From assembly GCF_950295315.1 (NCBI RefSeq), contig NC_080175.1:65559353-65623352 (forward strand): a stretch of 64,000 nt of DNA, in the 5' to 3' direction. Position numbers and translations under genes: made by a program. This DNA is from Erinaceus europaeus (taxonomy: Eukaryota; Chordata; Mammalia; Eulipotyphla; Erinaceidae). The stretch's first letter is position 1. Each line of letters begins with the position of its first letter. Under the pieces are notes generated by a model. That model had not been told where the DNA came from and made no database searches. It saw only the letters and a program-made list of their open reading frames with translations. This document shows, in pieces, positions 21,660 to 33,782 of this stretch.

Positions 21660-22074
21660 GCATATTCACATTTTGACCTACAAACTCTATGATCACAAGT
21701 GGAAAGTTACCATACAAGGTTTGATCACAAACTCACAATGAAATTTTCCCCGGGGGCAAATTATAGGCACTTCAGAGGAGGGGGGCAGTTGAATAACAGG
21801 AGTTTGCAGTGGTTTTCAAGTTTGGCCCAACACAATGTACAGTAATTCATGGCCTTTGTTTTAAGGGAAGAGGAGGGGTGTGTACAGAAAGGTTACCCCC
21901 ATTCCAGAGAAGCCATTCATCATGATTTCATGAGGTCTGGGAAGCTGCCCTTGTCTGGACCTGAAGGGAGAACCCAGGATCAACCCACTCGACCTTATGG
22001 AAACAATGGCCTGGACTTTCTGGGTTAGTGGGCCCATCCTCCAACAAAGGTACACTCTGCCTCTTGGATGCATA
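21660..22074. other. Unidentified sequence, relatively GC-rich
   Basis: Less AT-rich than its surroundings (CTGGACCTGAAGGGAGAACC, CAATGGCCTGGACTTTCTGG). It could be part of an unrecognised LTR-type or other repeat together with 20860-21380. I cannot name it. Confidence 0.35.
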
Positions 22075-23459
22075 TGTTCTGAGGGTTGCTTAAGTGAGGA
22101 AAATTCTCAGCTATAATTTCCCTGAATAAGGTCTCTGTTCTATTCACCTGGCCCTCTTTGTCAGGAATTCCTATCACTTACATTCAACCTTTTGTAGTAG
22201 TCTGTAATTTCATAGAGTTGCTTCATTCTTTCTGAACATTTTTTCTCTTTCATCTTTGAATTGAAAGAGTGGGCTAATGCTTATATATTCTTTATTTTGC
22301 ATGAGTTAGTCTACTTCTAAAGCCATCTACCTGTGTTTATACTGTATTCAAAGTGTCTTTCACTCCCTACAATACTGTTTGAAGTTTTTCATTTATGCAA
22401 ATAACTGCTTAGTGAAATATGATTGAAATTCTTCTTTCATGTTTTCTAATATCTTAAAAAAAACATTTTTGCAGTTTTTTTTGTGTTTCCTAAATTCTTA
22501 ATGAAATATTCTTTCAAATCTTGAGTATGATTATACATACTATGCTTGAAATTTTGGAGAGTTCTCATAATGAATTTTCTGTAATCTTTCTCTGATACTC
22601 CCTCTTTGTCTATAATTTCTTGCAGTCCTTCTGTTTCACATCTAACTGACATGGCATGTTTGGTAGTTTGTTTCTGCATTATTTCTGTTTATGCATTTAT
22701 TACTCTGGTTATTGCTGGCCAGCAGGTGATGTTATTGTTGTAGTATCTGATTTTAGCTCTATGTGTTGTGTGGTAGAGGGTTAGGGGATGGGATTAAGAT
22801 TTTTTTGTTGTTGTTTCATTGAGCTTTTTAAATACTCTCTGGGGTATGTACATATGGTTTCTCTGTATGTTATCAACTTGAAACCAAGCCTTGGGGTTTT
22901 GCTGCTGGGTTGCTGCTGTGTTCACAGAGAAAGGGCTCATTTATCCACCACAAGCTATTTAAATTACCTTTATTATTTTGGTAATAGACCAGATTTCTTA
23001 TGGATACAAGCTCCCTGCTTTTTTTGGTGTGTTTTTACATGTAATTCAGTAGGCTCACACCCCTAATATCACAGACAGTACTGTGTGTTGTCTTTACTAC
23101 TGCTTTCCATAAAGGGAAAGTGGTGCTGTCTTCTGCTTAAGCTCTAAATTCTTTGTGTTTAGTTTCAGTTCCACATTCCTTCTCGGCACAAGCACATGCT
23201 CAATCACCCACCTGAGAATGTGATGCTACTGTGGATGTCTCAGCTGTCCTTGTTGAGTTTTGTTAAGTTTAATAGTGGTAGTTATTTGTTGTTATGGGGA
23301 AAAGTATATTCTGTTCATGGTTATTCCATGGCCATGGCTCCCAAAAGTGTATAGTATAGTCTTGGTCACAAAGGCACAACTTCTCAACTTCTCTTGATAA
23401 ATGCCTCAGATTACCTGAGGACCCTAACTTTCCTTCATCCCATCCCTTCTCTTTCACCA
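22075..23459 (-). mobile_element. Older L1 fragment, ORF1 and 5' UTR region
   Basis: The plus text GAAAATTCTCAGCTATAATT and the following run resemble the antisense of L1 ORF1 seen at 48200 and 18420. The continuation (ATCTGATTTTAGCTC, then GCTGCTGGGTTGCTGCTGTG) resembles the 5' UTR side of the 47-49 kb copy. Heavily decayed; boundaries approximate. Confidence 0.6.
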
Positions 23460-23640
23460 GAGTCCTTTACTTTGGTGCAATACCCCACCCAATGAAGGTT
23501 TCACTTTGTGCTTTTCCATTATATATATATTTAAATCCAAGCTGTGAGATCATTCAGTATTGGTTTTTCTCTTTTGTTTGTCTTACTTGACATAATAACT
23601 TCAAGTTCTTACCAAGATATTTTCAAAGGGGAATTAAATG
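23460..23640 (-). mobile_element. Older L1 fragment near ORF2 3' end
   Basis: The plus text GAGTCCTTTACTTTGGTGCAATACC and TGAGATCATTCAGTATTG parallels 58012-58120 (GAGTCTTTTACTTTGTTGCA ... GAGATCATCCCATATTC) in the 57.9 kb L1. It is a short decayed piece of the same L1 region. Confidence 0.6.
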
Positions 23641-23740
23641 GTGTATTCATTTCCTAGTGTTACTATAACAATATGCCATGCAGTAACCCTAACTAACTCA
23701 AAACAACAGAAATATGTATGATATACCAGGTGTATGATCA
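23641..23740 (+). mobile_element. Ancient mammalian repeat fragment
   Basis: TTCATTTCCTAGTGTTACTATAACA and AACTCAAAACAACAGAAATATG match the start of the same old repeat family seen at 5240-5690 and 50785-51500. Confidence 0.55.
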
Positions 23741-23935
23741 CTCAGCCCCAAGAGGTCAACAATTAATTTTCTGTGAACAAGAATACAAAGAATATAAGTT
23801 CACATTTAGATGTGTATGTAGAGTATGGAAGTGCTTGGAAAGAACCAAGTAGACTATAGAATGAAGAACTACATATCTTCTCAGCAGTTAACTGAATGCA
23901 TAGAACAGATCTGTAGTACAATAATACATTTCAGG

Positions 23936-24175
23936 AGTTGGGTGGTATTACATCCAGTAGGGCACAGATATTACTATGTTTATGGACCTAGGTTTAGGTC
24001 CCTGGTAAAAGGGAAGCTTCATAAGTAAAGGAGGACTGTCAAAGGTGTCTTATTTGCTCTATCTCTCTCACACTCTGTCAAAGAAAAAACTAAAAAACAA
24101 AGGGCCAGTGGAAGCAATGGAATTACTATGCAGATATGATCCTCATCTATAACCCTGAAAGCACTAAGACAATAA
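23936..24175 (+). mobile_element. Old tRNA-derived SINE, long form
   Basis: Diverged head (GGAGTTGGGTGGTATTACAT), box-B-like region, CT-rich block, A-rich linker, then a 3' module ending CTATAACCCTGAAAGC like that of the type A long form. A short AAT-rich microsatellite follows at about 24180-24225. Confidence 0.65.
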
Positions 24176-24325
24176 TAATAAAACACTAAGTACAACAACA
24201 GTAGTAGTAATAATAATAATATTAAATTTTAGGTTACTCAGGAATAATCTAAGACAGTTGAAACACTGTCTTATATAAGAACTTCTATATAATTTTTATC
24301 TAAGTATCAATAATTTGAAAAATTA

Positions 24326-24440
24326 TAAAATATAAAGTTAACCATTTAAAATATTCAGTTCATTATTATTTAGTATATTATCAATGTTTTTGAAATCACC
24401 ATTTCTCTCTAGCTCTAATACATTATAATTAATCCAAAAG
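24326..24440 (+). mobile_element. Ancient L1-like relic
   Basis: TAACCATTTAAAATATTCAGTTCA ... TATATTATCAATGTTTTTGAAATCACC resembles a conserved stretch of ancient mammalian L1 3' ends. Highly diverged. Confidence 0.45.
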
Positions 24441-25034
24441 AGAACTCTGAATCAAGTCTTCCTTTCAACTCTTTCCTGGCCTCAATCCAATCCCTACTAC
24501 TTCCAGTATGCTTTCTGTATCTTCTGTGGCTATTGCACAAAATGTCACACATTCGTTTTTGTGAAATTTACTGTAAGCTTCAAATAAAGCAAAACAATTC
24601 AAAAATTTAATTAACTTCAGCTTCTGTAATCACTAGATACTTATTTTATATGAACTTCTATCAAATAAATCTGATAAAATACCAACCTTTGTTTCCAGCT
24701 AAGCATATAAAGTTGACAGCATGTCCTATGGTGCTGTTAGAAAGTGTCACTAAAAGAATTCAGTATAATTAATATTTAAAATAACAAGATGAAATATTGT
24801 ATACATCAATAGTACTACTCTGAAACATTGTTATTTTAACACTTATGAATATTATTAATATGTTTGAGGAATCTAAGGCATAAGAAAACTAGATAAGTCA
24901 CCCAAGATTACTGAGTATCAAGCAGAAATCTATTTTAGTTACATGATTGTCTTCTGTAATTGACTGTCATAATTACTATTAGACTCAAAGCAAGGCAATA
25001 AATATTATGAGTATGTCTCCTTACCATTTCTTAA
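24441..25034. other. Single-copy DNA with a possible MIR remnant
   Basis: Positions 24866-24945 (TTTGAGGAATCTAAGGCATA, AGTCACCCAAGATTACTGAG) have the antisense MIR order but are short and diverged. The rest is unassigned. Confidence 0.35.
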
Positions 25035-25185
25035 GAAGGTATATATTAGAAAGAGAAAGAGAGAGGAGATGTCAACCAGAGAACTGCTTAGCTCTGGCTT
25101 ATAGCAGTATAGAGGATTAAATCTGGGACCTCTGGGACAACAGACATCTACTTCTTTATCCATGTCTCAAATGCCATCTGAATGC
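25035..25185 (-). mobile_element. tRNA-derived SINE, type D
   Basis: The plus text ACCAGAGAACTGCTTAGCTCTGGCTTATA is the antisense of the type D body (CATAAGCCAGAGC ... CAGTGCTCTGGT). The diverged tRNA-like head is on the right. Confidence 0.75.
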
Positions 25186-25453
25186 CTTTCATTATAGTAT
25201 CCACAATGAAGATATATTTTTCCTTCTTCTGGCCATTGATGCACAAGGAGTCCAGGAGAGAATGAAACAGCACACAATAAAGGTTATAGGAAGTTAATTG
25301 AAAGAAACAAGTTAAGAAACAGTCACCAAGAAAACAAAAAGAGAGAGAGTAAAAAGGAACAGTCTACCTCTTCAGTGAGACAGAGGGAGGCATGTGAGCA
25401 GAAAGCCAGCTGCCTGCTTACTAGGAAAATGTATTGGATATATATATCCAATG
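25186..25453. other. Unassigned DNA
   Basis: No feature recognised. Confidence 0.4.
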
Positions 25454-25466
25454 AAAAGTGATTATA

Positions 25467-25632
25467 GTGGTCCAGGAAGTGGTGCAGTGGATAAAGCGCT
25501 TGACTCTCAAGCATGCTATCCTGAGTTTAAGCCCTGGCAGCACATGTACCAGAGTAGTGTCTGGTTCTTTCTCTCTCTCCTCCTATCTTTCTCATCGATA
25601 AATAAATAATATTTTTTTAAAAAAAAAGAAAT
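25467..25632 (+). mobile_element. tRNA-derived SINE, type C
   Basis: Complete copy: GTGGTCCAGGAAGTGGTGCA head, diverged box B (GAGTTTAAGCCC), CAGCACATGTACCAGAG, CT-rich block, TCATCGATAAATAAATAA and an A-rich end. TSD of 13 bp with one mismatch: AAAAGTGATTATA (25454-25466) and AAAAGTGAATATA (25633-25645). The right TSD runs into an (AT)n microsatellite. Confidence 0.9.
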
Positions 25633-25638
25633 AAAAGT

Positions 25639-25664
25639 GAATATATATATATATATATATATAT
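25639..25664. repeat. (AT)n microsatellite
   Basis: About 13 AT units immediately after the SINE, beginning inside its right target-site copy. Confidence 0.9.
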
Positions 25665-25679
25665 GGAAAGTGCTTTCAG

Positions 25680-26140
25680 TGGGAGAGTAGGGTAAAGGAA
25701 TGTGTCCATAGTCACCTTAGCATCAGGGACAAATTTCAGTCCTATTCAGCAGACTTCTATTCAGTTGCCAGGTGTCAAAGCCTTATGCTTTGATATTCAG
25801 AATGACTAGAAGCTAATTAAAAGTTTTTGTACTTGTAAATATCTCAATTCTGGAGATTTTCGTTGGCTTATCTTTGATCTCTAAGCCTGTCAGAAGCCTT
25901 ACAAATTTATGCTAAGAATATAACATAAAAAAAAATCCTTATTTTCTCTGACATACAATATGAGAAATAAATTATTGCAATCTAAGGTAGTTCATAGACT
26001 TGTTCCTACTTAACTATAGTTGATGATGATAATTGTTAATTGTGTGTGATTTATTTGTTAAGGTTAGAAGTCATACATAAGGCATTGAAAGTTTTAATGT
26101 AACTCTTCTAGAATGTAGGCATTGTTTTATCAATTTCATT
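25680..26140. other. Unassigned DNA
   Basis: No feature recognised. Confidence 0.45.
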
Positions 26141-26147
26141 TCATATA

Positions 26148-26262
26148 TAAATCTTGAGACCAGGAGATAATCCACATGCTTTGTCAAATGTGGGGATGAG
26201 AATCCCCAAGCACCTGGAATTAAACCCCCAGCACCATGTGAGAGAACTCGCATGAAGAGAAT
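26148..26262 (+). mobile_element. Old tRNA-derived SINE fragment
   Basis: GAGACCAGGAGATAATCCAC as a head, CCTGGAATTAAACCCCCAGC around box B, then ACCATGTGAGAGAACTCGCA and CATGAAGAGAA. The layout is that of a tRNA-derived SINE, type uncertain. Confidence 0.55.
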
Positions 26263-27040
26263 ATCCATGAATGGGGAAAAATGTTTTAGTAGCTCTATTT
26301 TCTTTTTTTTTTTAATTTTTTATTTAAGAAAGGATTAATGAACAAAAACATAAGGTAGGAGGGGTACAACTCCACACAATTCCCACCACCCAATCTCCAT
26401 AACCCACCCCCTTCCATGATAGCTTTCCCATTCTCTAGCCCTCTGGGGGCATGGACCCAGGGTCGCTGAGGGTTGCAGAAGGTAGAAAGTCTGGCTTCTG
26501 TAATTGCTTCCCCGCTGAACATGGGTGTTGACTGGTCGGTCCATACTCCCAGTCTGCCTCTCTCTTTCCCTAGTAAGGTGTGTCTCTGGGGAGCTGAGCT
26601 CCAGGACACATTGGTGGGGTCTTCAATCCAGGGAAGCCTGGCCAGCATCCTGGTGGCATCTGGAACCTGGTGATTGAAAAGAGAGTTAACATATGAAGCC
26701 AAACAATTTGTTCAGCAATCATGGATCCCAAGCTTGGAATAGTGGAGAGGAAGTGTTAGGGAGGTACTCACTGCAAACTATAGTGTGCTTTCAGGTATAC
26801 ATTTTGCAGTAGTTTATGGATACATGTGCACATAAGCTCTCTCTCACAGAAACTGGTGTATATCTAGGTTATGGGACTTTGTTAGAAAGTGAACTACCTG
26901 AGATGAAATTGGAGTGTACTATAAAAGGAAAGGTCTCACCTGAGTAATGAAGCTGAAGGGTTGTGATTCCACACGTGAAGTCTCTGGACACAGTCTGAGG
27001 GGAAGCATGTTAAAGTGGCAATCGTTGTGTTGGTTAGGTT

Positions 27041-27066
27041 GTGATCGGCGGATGTGATCGGCGGAT
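27041..27066. repeat. 13-bp tandem duplication in L1 3' UTR
   Basis: GTGATCGGCGGAT occurs twice in tandem. The 12.9 kb and 55.2 kb L1 copies have one unit, so it is private to this copy. Confidence 0.9.
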
Positions 27067-27662
27067 GCAATATTATTTGGTTTGGATTGGGAGATGCATA
27101 CTGGAAAGTGGGCCCTATCCAAGGGTTCCAGGACTGGGGTATGTAGGGGCTCTATAGTGGAGATGTGAGGTTCCTGCTGTCTTAGGGTTCAAAAAGACAA
27201 TCAATAGTTAATGTTATCATCACATTATTTGTTAATTGGGTTAACTTTGAAAAGTCCTTTTGTTATGGTTTGCTGTACAGTATCCAGTATCTTGTATATA
27301 GCTGTGCTATTGGATGCTTCTAATCTACTTGGTCTAGGCTTTTGAGAGAGTCCACATATCAAATCCATAGCCTATATATTAAAAAGATTCAGTTTGTCTT
27401 TTGAGAAACTTTGAGACATACAATTGATTTTCCCCCTCTCATATTAATTAACTACTGATTTATATGTCTACATTTTGCTAGGAGTGTACATAAACACCAT
27501 TCCCACCACCAAAGGACTGTGACCCATCCCTCCCGCCCACTCCCACCCCCCCACTGGCCCAGGAAGCTGCATGTCTACCCCTCACCACTGGGTTTTTACT
27601 TTGTTGCCCTACTTACAATTTGATCAGGTCCTGCTTTTAGTTTCCCTTTCAGATCTTCTTAG

Positions 27663-30467
27663 TCAGCTTCTGTTGATGAGTGGGATCATCCCATACTCAT
27701 CTTTATCTTTCTGACTTAGTTCAGAGAAGGTGGGTTCATTGTTTTTGATAGCTGCATAGTATTCCATTGTGTATATATACCACAGCTTTCTCAGCCACTC
27801 ATATGTTGTTATTGGGCACCTGGGTTGCTTCCAGGTTTTAGCTATTATGAATTGTGCTGCTATGAACATAGGAGTACACACCTCTTTTTGGTTGGGTGTT
27901 ATGGAGTCCTTGGGTATAACCCCAGGAGAGGAATTACTGGATCATATGGAAGGTCCATGTCTAGCCTTCTGAGAGTTTTCCAGACTGCTCTCCACAGAGG
28001 CTGTACCAATCAATTTACATTCCCACCAGCAATGTAAAAGGGTTCCTCTGTCCCCACATCCTCTCCAGCATTTGTTGCTTCTGTTCTTTTTGATGTATGC
28101 CATTCTTACAGGAGTGAGGTGGTATCTTAGTGTTGTCTTAGTTTGCATTTCTCTGACAATCAGTGACCTAGAGCAGTTTTTCATACGTTTGTTAGCCTTT
28201 TGGATCTCCTCTGAGGTGAATGTTTTGTTCATATCCTCTGCCCATTTTTGGATGGGGTCATTTGCTTTTTTGGTGCTAAGTTTGCTGAGCTCTTTATATA
28301 TTTTGGTGATTAGTTTCTTGTCTGATGTCTGGCATGTGAAGATCTTCTCCCATTCTGTGAGGGGTCTCTCTGTTTGTTTAATAGTTTCTTTGGATGTGCA
28401 GAAGCTTTTCAATTTGATGTAGTCCCATTGGTTTGTTTCTGCTTTAGTCTTCCTTGCAATTGGGTTTGATTCATCAAAGATGTCCTTGAGGTGTATGTGG
28501 GAAAGTGTTTTACCAATGTTTTCCTCTAAGTATTTGCTTCTTTCTGGTCTGACATCTGGGTCTTTGATCCATTTGGAGTTGATTTTTGTTTCTGGTGAGA
28601 TAAAGTGGTTCAATTTCATTCTTCTGCATGTTTCAACCCAGTTTTCCCAGCACCATTTATTGAAGAGAGCCTCCTTCTTCCATTTAATACTTTGGGACCC
28701 CTTATCAAAGATTAGATGCCCATAGGTGTTGGGATTTACTTCTGGGCTTTCAATTCTGTTCCACTGGTCTGTGTGCCTATTTTTGTTCCAGTACCATGCT
28801 GTTTTGATGATGATGATGGCTTTATAATATATTTTAAGGTCTGGGAGTATGATGCCTCCATTTCTGTTTCTTTTCCTTAAGATGGTTTTGGCAATTCTAG
28901 GTGTTTTCATGTTCCAGATAAATGATTGTAATGTTTTTTCTATTCTCTTAAAGAAGCTTGGTGGAACTTTGATGGGTATTGCATTAAATTTGTATATGGC
29001 TCTGGGGAGAATATTCATTTTGATGATATTTATTCTTCCAATCCATGAGCATGGGATATCTTTCCATTTCTTGGTATCAGTTTCTATTTCCTTGAGTAGC
29101 GACTCACAGTTTTCAGCATACAAGTCTTTCACTTCTTTGGTCAACTTTATTCATAGGGATTTGATTGATTTTGCGAAAACAGTAAATGGGAGTGATTTCT
29201 GGATGTCTTCTTCTTCAGATTTAGTGTTTGCATAAAGAAATACCACTGATTTTTGTACATTGATATTGTAGCCTGATAACTTGCTATATTGCCTAATAAC
29301 TTCCAGTAATGTTTGCTGGGTTCTTTAGGGCTTTCTATGTATACTATCATATCATCTGCAAATAGTGAGAGCTTGACTTCCTCCCTTCCAATCTGTATTC
29401 CTTTGATTTCTTTATCTTGCCTGATTGCTATGGCAAGAACTTCCAATACTATGTTGAAGAATAACGGTGACAGTGGACAGCCCTCTCTAGTCCCCGATCT
29501 AAGGGGGAATGCTTTCAGCTTCTGTCCGTTGAGTATAATGTTGGCTGTAAGTTTGCTACATATAGACTCCACTATCTTGAGGAATTTTCCATCTATTCCC
29601 ATTTTTTGTAGAGTTTTGAGCATGAATGGGTGTTGGATTTTGTCAAAGGCTTTCTTTGCATCTATTGAGATAATCATGTGGTTTTTGGCTTTGCTTTTAT
29701 TGATGTGGTGAATGACATTGATTGACTTACGGATGTTGAACCAGCCTTGCATTCCTGGAATGAATCGCACTTGGTCATGATGAACAATCTTTTTGATGTG
29801 TTGCTGTATCCAGTTGGCCAAGATCTTGTTTAATATTTTGGCATCTATGTTCATCAGAGATAGTGGTCTGTAGTTTTCCTTTTTTGTTCTGTCCCTATCA
29901 GCTTTTGGTATCAGGGTGATGTTGGCTTCATAGAAGGTGGAAGGGAGTATTCCTGTTTCTTCAATCTTATGGAATATCTTAAGAAGTATGGGTATTAACT
30001 GTTTCCTGAAAGTTTAGTAGAATTCGTTTGTGAAGCCATCTGGTCCAGGACTTTTGTTGTTGGGGAGATTTTTAATAACGGTTTCAATTTCTTTTTCTGT
30101 GATTGGTGCATTTAGATTTTGTAGTTCTTCTTGGTTCAGTTTTGGAAGGGCATAGGCTTCTAGGAATTGTTCCATTTCTTCCAGATTCTCTAGCTTGGTG
30201 GCATATAGTTCTTTATAGAAGTTTCGCAGGATTCTCTGGATTTCTGTGGTGTCAGTTGTGATATCTCCTGCATCGTTTACAATTCTATTAATTTGAGTCT
30301 TCTCTCTTTTTTGTTTGGTGAGTCTGGCTAGGGGTTTGTCAATTTTGTTTAATCTTTCAAAGAACCAACATTTGGCTTCATTGATCTTTTGTATGGTTCT
30401 TTTATTTTCGATGTTGTTTATTTCTGCTCTAACTTTAGTGATTCCTGTCCTTCTGGTTGCTTTAGGG
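27663..30467 (-). pseudogene. Truncated L1 ORF2 (reverse transcriptase and C-terminus)
   Basis: A frame at 29854-29147 holds most of the reverse transcriptase: [23 protein letters not shown] (E replaces the usual Q) and catalytic FADD at 29351-29362. A different frame at 29144-27942 (400 codons) covers the thumb and C-terminal region. The last part, 27881-27663, ends MIPLINRS. Frameshifts near 29200 and 27900, plus earlier breaks, and the loss of the endonuclease make it inactive. Confidence 0.94.
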
Positions 30468-30485
30468 TAGTAGCTCTATTTTCTT

Positions 30486-31084
30486 CCTCCTTCGATTTAC
30501 ATTCTCTCTCTGTTTGAAAGTGAGAGGAAAAAATGCCTCGAGTTCAGTGTAACCACGTAAGTATAAGGCCCCCAGCAGCAAAGCAGCAATTACTTGTTCT
30601 TTGAGCCACTGGGCAATTGAGTTATTGCTTAATAATTTAAGTCAAAGTCCCTCATATAGCATTTGATATTTTCAACATTGCATTGTGTTTAAATATTAAT
30701 GGCATTTTACTTATTCTTAAACCTTGAAAAGACTTTACACAGCTGATTTACTTATTTCTAATATATGATTTCAATCACAAAATACAGTTGTTCCAATAAA
30801 TTTTGTTTTTTGCCTTACTTGTGGCATAAAGAAACATCTACTTTATTAGGATCAGTCCAAGTTTCTAAATGTATTTTAACTGCCTCTTTTTCATTCACAG
30901 TTTATTTTCATATTTTCTCAGTAGTGGAAACGATCATAGGATGTCTCTTAGGACTTCAAACAACTTCTAATACACTGCAATAATTTAATTGAGGTGTAAG
31001 TAATTAATTATTAAACTGGGTATTAAACTACTTAAGTATAGATTTGTTAAAATGATTAAATATTCAAGATACTGCACATTAAGT
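30486..31084. other. Unassigned DNA
   Basis: Original host sequence right of the L1. Positions 30490-30620 may be a decayed SINE (CT-rich and box-like remnants), but I cannot support it. Nothing else recognised. Confidence 0.4.
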
Positions 31085-31101
31085 AGAAAATACAATGTGC
31101 A

Positions 31102-31398
31102 GGGAGCTGGGCCATGGTGCACCTGGGTTAATGCACACAGTACTATGTACAAGGACCTGCTGAAGAACCTATGTTTCAACCCCTACTCTCCACCTCTAGT
31201 GGAGACACTTCAGAAGTGGTGAAGCAGGTCTGCAGTTGTCTATCTTTCTCTTTTATCTTTATCTCTCAATTTCTCTTTGTACTATTGAATAAAATAAATA
31301 AATAAGGAAAAATTGGCTGCCGGGAGTAGTGAATTAATAGTATTGGCACTGCACCCCAGTGATAACCCCAGAGGCAAACAAACGGAAAAGAAAAAAAA
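31102..31398 (+). mobile_element. tRNA-derived SINE, type A, long form
   Basis: Head GGGAGCTGGGCCATGGTGCA, CT-rich block, AATAAATAAATAAGG linker, then the 3' module (CCGGGAGTAGTGAATTAATA ... GATAACCCCAGAGGC). TSD of 17 bp with two mismatches at 31085-31101 and 31399-31415. Confidence 0.88.
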
Positions 31399-31415
31399 AG
31401 AAAGTACAATATGCA

Positions 31416-31846
31416 TACAACTCCTTTGTTAGTACACAAAATACTAAATCTCTCAGTTTCCATCTTTTTCTTTTAGAATTTGTCTGCGTGGATGAATGGG
31501 AAGAACACTAATAAAGCACTAACAATACCATATAGGAAAGTGAACATAAAAATAAACTTGCTTTTAATGGAACTGGTAACGACTGGAGGTGATAATGTAA
31601 AAAAATAAATAAAAGTAAAGGGTCCTAAACAGGCACACTCACAGTGGAACTAATAACCAAGGGAGATAGAGGAAACTTTGTTTATTTTGATACAGACCTT
31701 TCTAGACGGCATTATGGATATTCCCATTCTATTAGTTATGTTTTGCTTTTCTCTATTCAAAATAAAGTGCTTTTTTAATTTTCAAGACTTTTCTTCTTTG
31801 ATTCTAACAGTTTTTATGACCCTTTATTTTTATTTTTAATTAATTA
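31416..31846. other. Unassigned DNA
   Basis: No feature recognised. Confidence 0.45.
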
Positions 31847-31849
31847 ATG

Positions 31850-32185
31850 ACTTTATTTATTTACTTACCTCCAGGGGCTTACCTCCAAGCCCTTGCTGGG
31901 GCTTGGTGCCTGTACTACCAATCCACTGCTCCTGGAGACCTTTTTTTTCCTTTATTGCCCTTGTTGTTTATTGATGTTGTTATTATTGTTGTCATTGTTG
32001 TTGGATAGGAGAGAGAAAGGGGGAGAGAAGGGGAAGACAGAGAGGGGGAGAGAAAGACCTGCTTCACTTCTTGTGAAGGGACTCCCCTGCCAGTGGGGAG
32101 CCGGGGGCTCAAACCAGGATCCTAAGGCATGTCCTTGCACTTTGTGCCACATGCACTTAACCCTCTACGCTACTGCTCGGCCCCT
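31850..32185 (-). mobile_element. tRNA-derived SINE, type A, long form
   Basis: The left end has the 3' module on plus (CTTGCTGGGGCTTGGTGCCT ... CACTGCTCCTGGAGACC), followed by CAA block, purine block and head ending GCTCGGCCCC. Flanks are TTTATTT-rich, so the TSD is uncertain. Sixteen or so bases of the module's start are duplicated (GGGGCTTACCTCCA region). Confidence 0.86.
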
Positions 32186-32204
32186 TTTATTTATTTATTT
32201 ATTT

Positions 32205-32330
32205 ATTTTTTAATAGAGCATTGCTTAGCTCTGGTTTATGGGAGTACAGGGGATTGATTGAACCTGGGATTTCGGAGGCTCAGGAATAAGAGTCTATTTT
32301 AATAACCATTATGCAATCTATTCCCACAAT
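32205..32330 (-). mobile_element. tRNA-derived SINE, type D
   Basis: AGAGCATTGCTTAGCTCTGGTTTATGG on plus, then GGATTGATTGAACCTGGGAT (box B region) and a head region ending ATGCAATCTATTCCCAC. Confidence 0.78.
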
Positions 32331-32425
32331 TTTTATGACTCTGAAGTAATCAAATAATGTTTTATGTTTTTAGTTATTTTCAAAATAAAATTGCTGCCTT
32401 AAAATCCTCATTGATTACCTTACAG

Positions 32426-32499
32426 TGAGGTACTTGGTTATTTTCAAAAGTATGTTTCCAAATGAGGTACTTGGTTATTCTCAAAAGCATATTTCAAAA
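32426..32499. repeat. 37-bp tandem duplication, imperfect
   Basis: TGAGGTACTTGGTTATTTTC (32426) and TGAGGTACTTGGTTATTCTC (32463) start two units that differ at several positions. Confidence 0.85.
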
Positions 32500-32649
32500 A
32501 CCTTTCCAGAATGCTGTAGTTCCATTTTCCTCAAGATTTCCATTTCCTATGATTCATGAAAGTGATATTCTGTGATGCACTAATGTATACTCATCAGAAC
32601 TCTAAACAGGCTTGAATTCTATCTCCAAACCTCAACAGCAGGAAATATT

Positions 32650-32830
32650 AAAAAATATATTTTTGTGAGATATAACTAACATATGTTAATTTCAGGTGCT
32701 TGTTATAATGGTTTTATATTTGTATATATTAAATGTATACTGTCATATATAACTGTATAAATGCAAATGGTTACCAAAAATCATTTATTATATACCAAAT
32801 AGAAGTATTTTTGTGACTTCTAATCCTATG
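32650..32830 (+). mobile_element. Ancient L1-like 3' relic
   Basis: TGAGATATAACTAACATATG, AATTTCAGGTGCTTGTTATAATGG and ATTTGTATATATTAAATG follow the order of an old mammalian L1 3' region ('gaggtataattgacat ... ttagtttcaggtgt'). Confidence 0.5.
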
Positions 32831-33782
32831 AAATCACAAGCCACTCACCTCAGATATTAATGCAACATTCATAGTTTACAACTCGGAGTACAAAAAATGT
32901 TTAATATTAGCAGTTTGAAGGATATCATCTAAAAGGAATAGTTGACTTTGAGGACTCAGCACATGTTTTGAAAGGGTTTTTTTTTGTTGTTGTTTTTTAC
33001 TTGTTACATCCAGATCAATGCAGGGAGGTGTTGGAATGCCTGAGGAAAAGTAAGACTGCATCTGGCATTTGCATTCCCACTGAAAGTTTCTTTCTTGATA
33101 GTATGTTTCCGTAGCTACCTCAGAATCCTGGGGGGGGGGAGGTCATAACATTACCTACTGAATTCATTTCTACTCATGAATTTCCCTTTGTGTGAATTTC
33201 CATTGTGTGGAAGAACAAAAGGTCTGTTACTGGAATATTGGGTAACTTCAAATAAAATAATCTCAAATAGATATTTGAGCTGTCTCTGATTTGGTGACTT
33301 TTTGTTTGAAATTTGAAAGATACAAAGAAGAGTGTTAACCATCAATGTCTTCTCCTTGATAACTGCATAGTGGTTGAGTACTAGGTCTGGTTCTCTTAAT
33401 ATAGTTTCTAAATATTCTCTTACTCAGTTCCTATTAAGAAGTTCTTAAGCAGAGTTCTTACTCATTACTTTTTGTGACAGATAAGTACAAAGTTCTGTTA
33501 AAAATACATTTACAATTAATATGGAAGAATTGAGACTCTTGAGCTATTGAACAACTCCCACAATATTATAAATTGAAAAGATGATATGTAAATTGCACAG
33601 TTGTATCTAGGAAAAAAAGAAAACGTATTTAAAAGTTCCAAGATTTCATAACATTTATATTTTGCTGAAACTACCTGAATATTCAAAATTGTGTCTATAA
33701 CAGTCCTGAATAAATAAGAAAAACAAATAAAACTGAATAAATAAATAAATAACCTTATTCCTCGTTTTTATACTATTTAATG
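32831..33782. other. Apparently single-copy DNA
   Basis: No gene or repeat recognised, apart from a G9 run at about 33131-33139. Confidence 0.45.

Larger units (their letters stand above)
26305..30467 (-). mobile_element. 5'-truncated L1 with perfect 18-bp TSD
   Basis: A 4.16 kb insertion. On the minus strand it starts inside ORF2 at 30467, runs through the reverse transcriptase and C-terminal domain to a stop at 27663, then a 1.36 kb 3' UTR and a poly(A) seen as T-rich 26305-26325. The TSD TAGTAGCTCTATTTTCTT is at 26287-26304 and 30468-30485 without mismatch. This is a textbook target-primed insertion, and its intact TSD makes it the youngest-looking large insertion here. Confidence 0.97.

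Noticed and set aside
25467..25520. tRNA-like box A/box B segments that could be called tRNA genes
   Set aside because: They are heads of SINEs with CT-rich bodies, A-rich tails and TSDs; none folds as a complete tRNA with a correct acceptor stem by eye.
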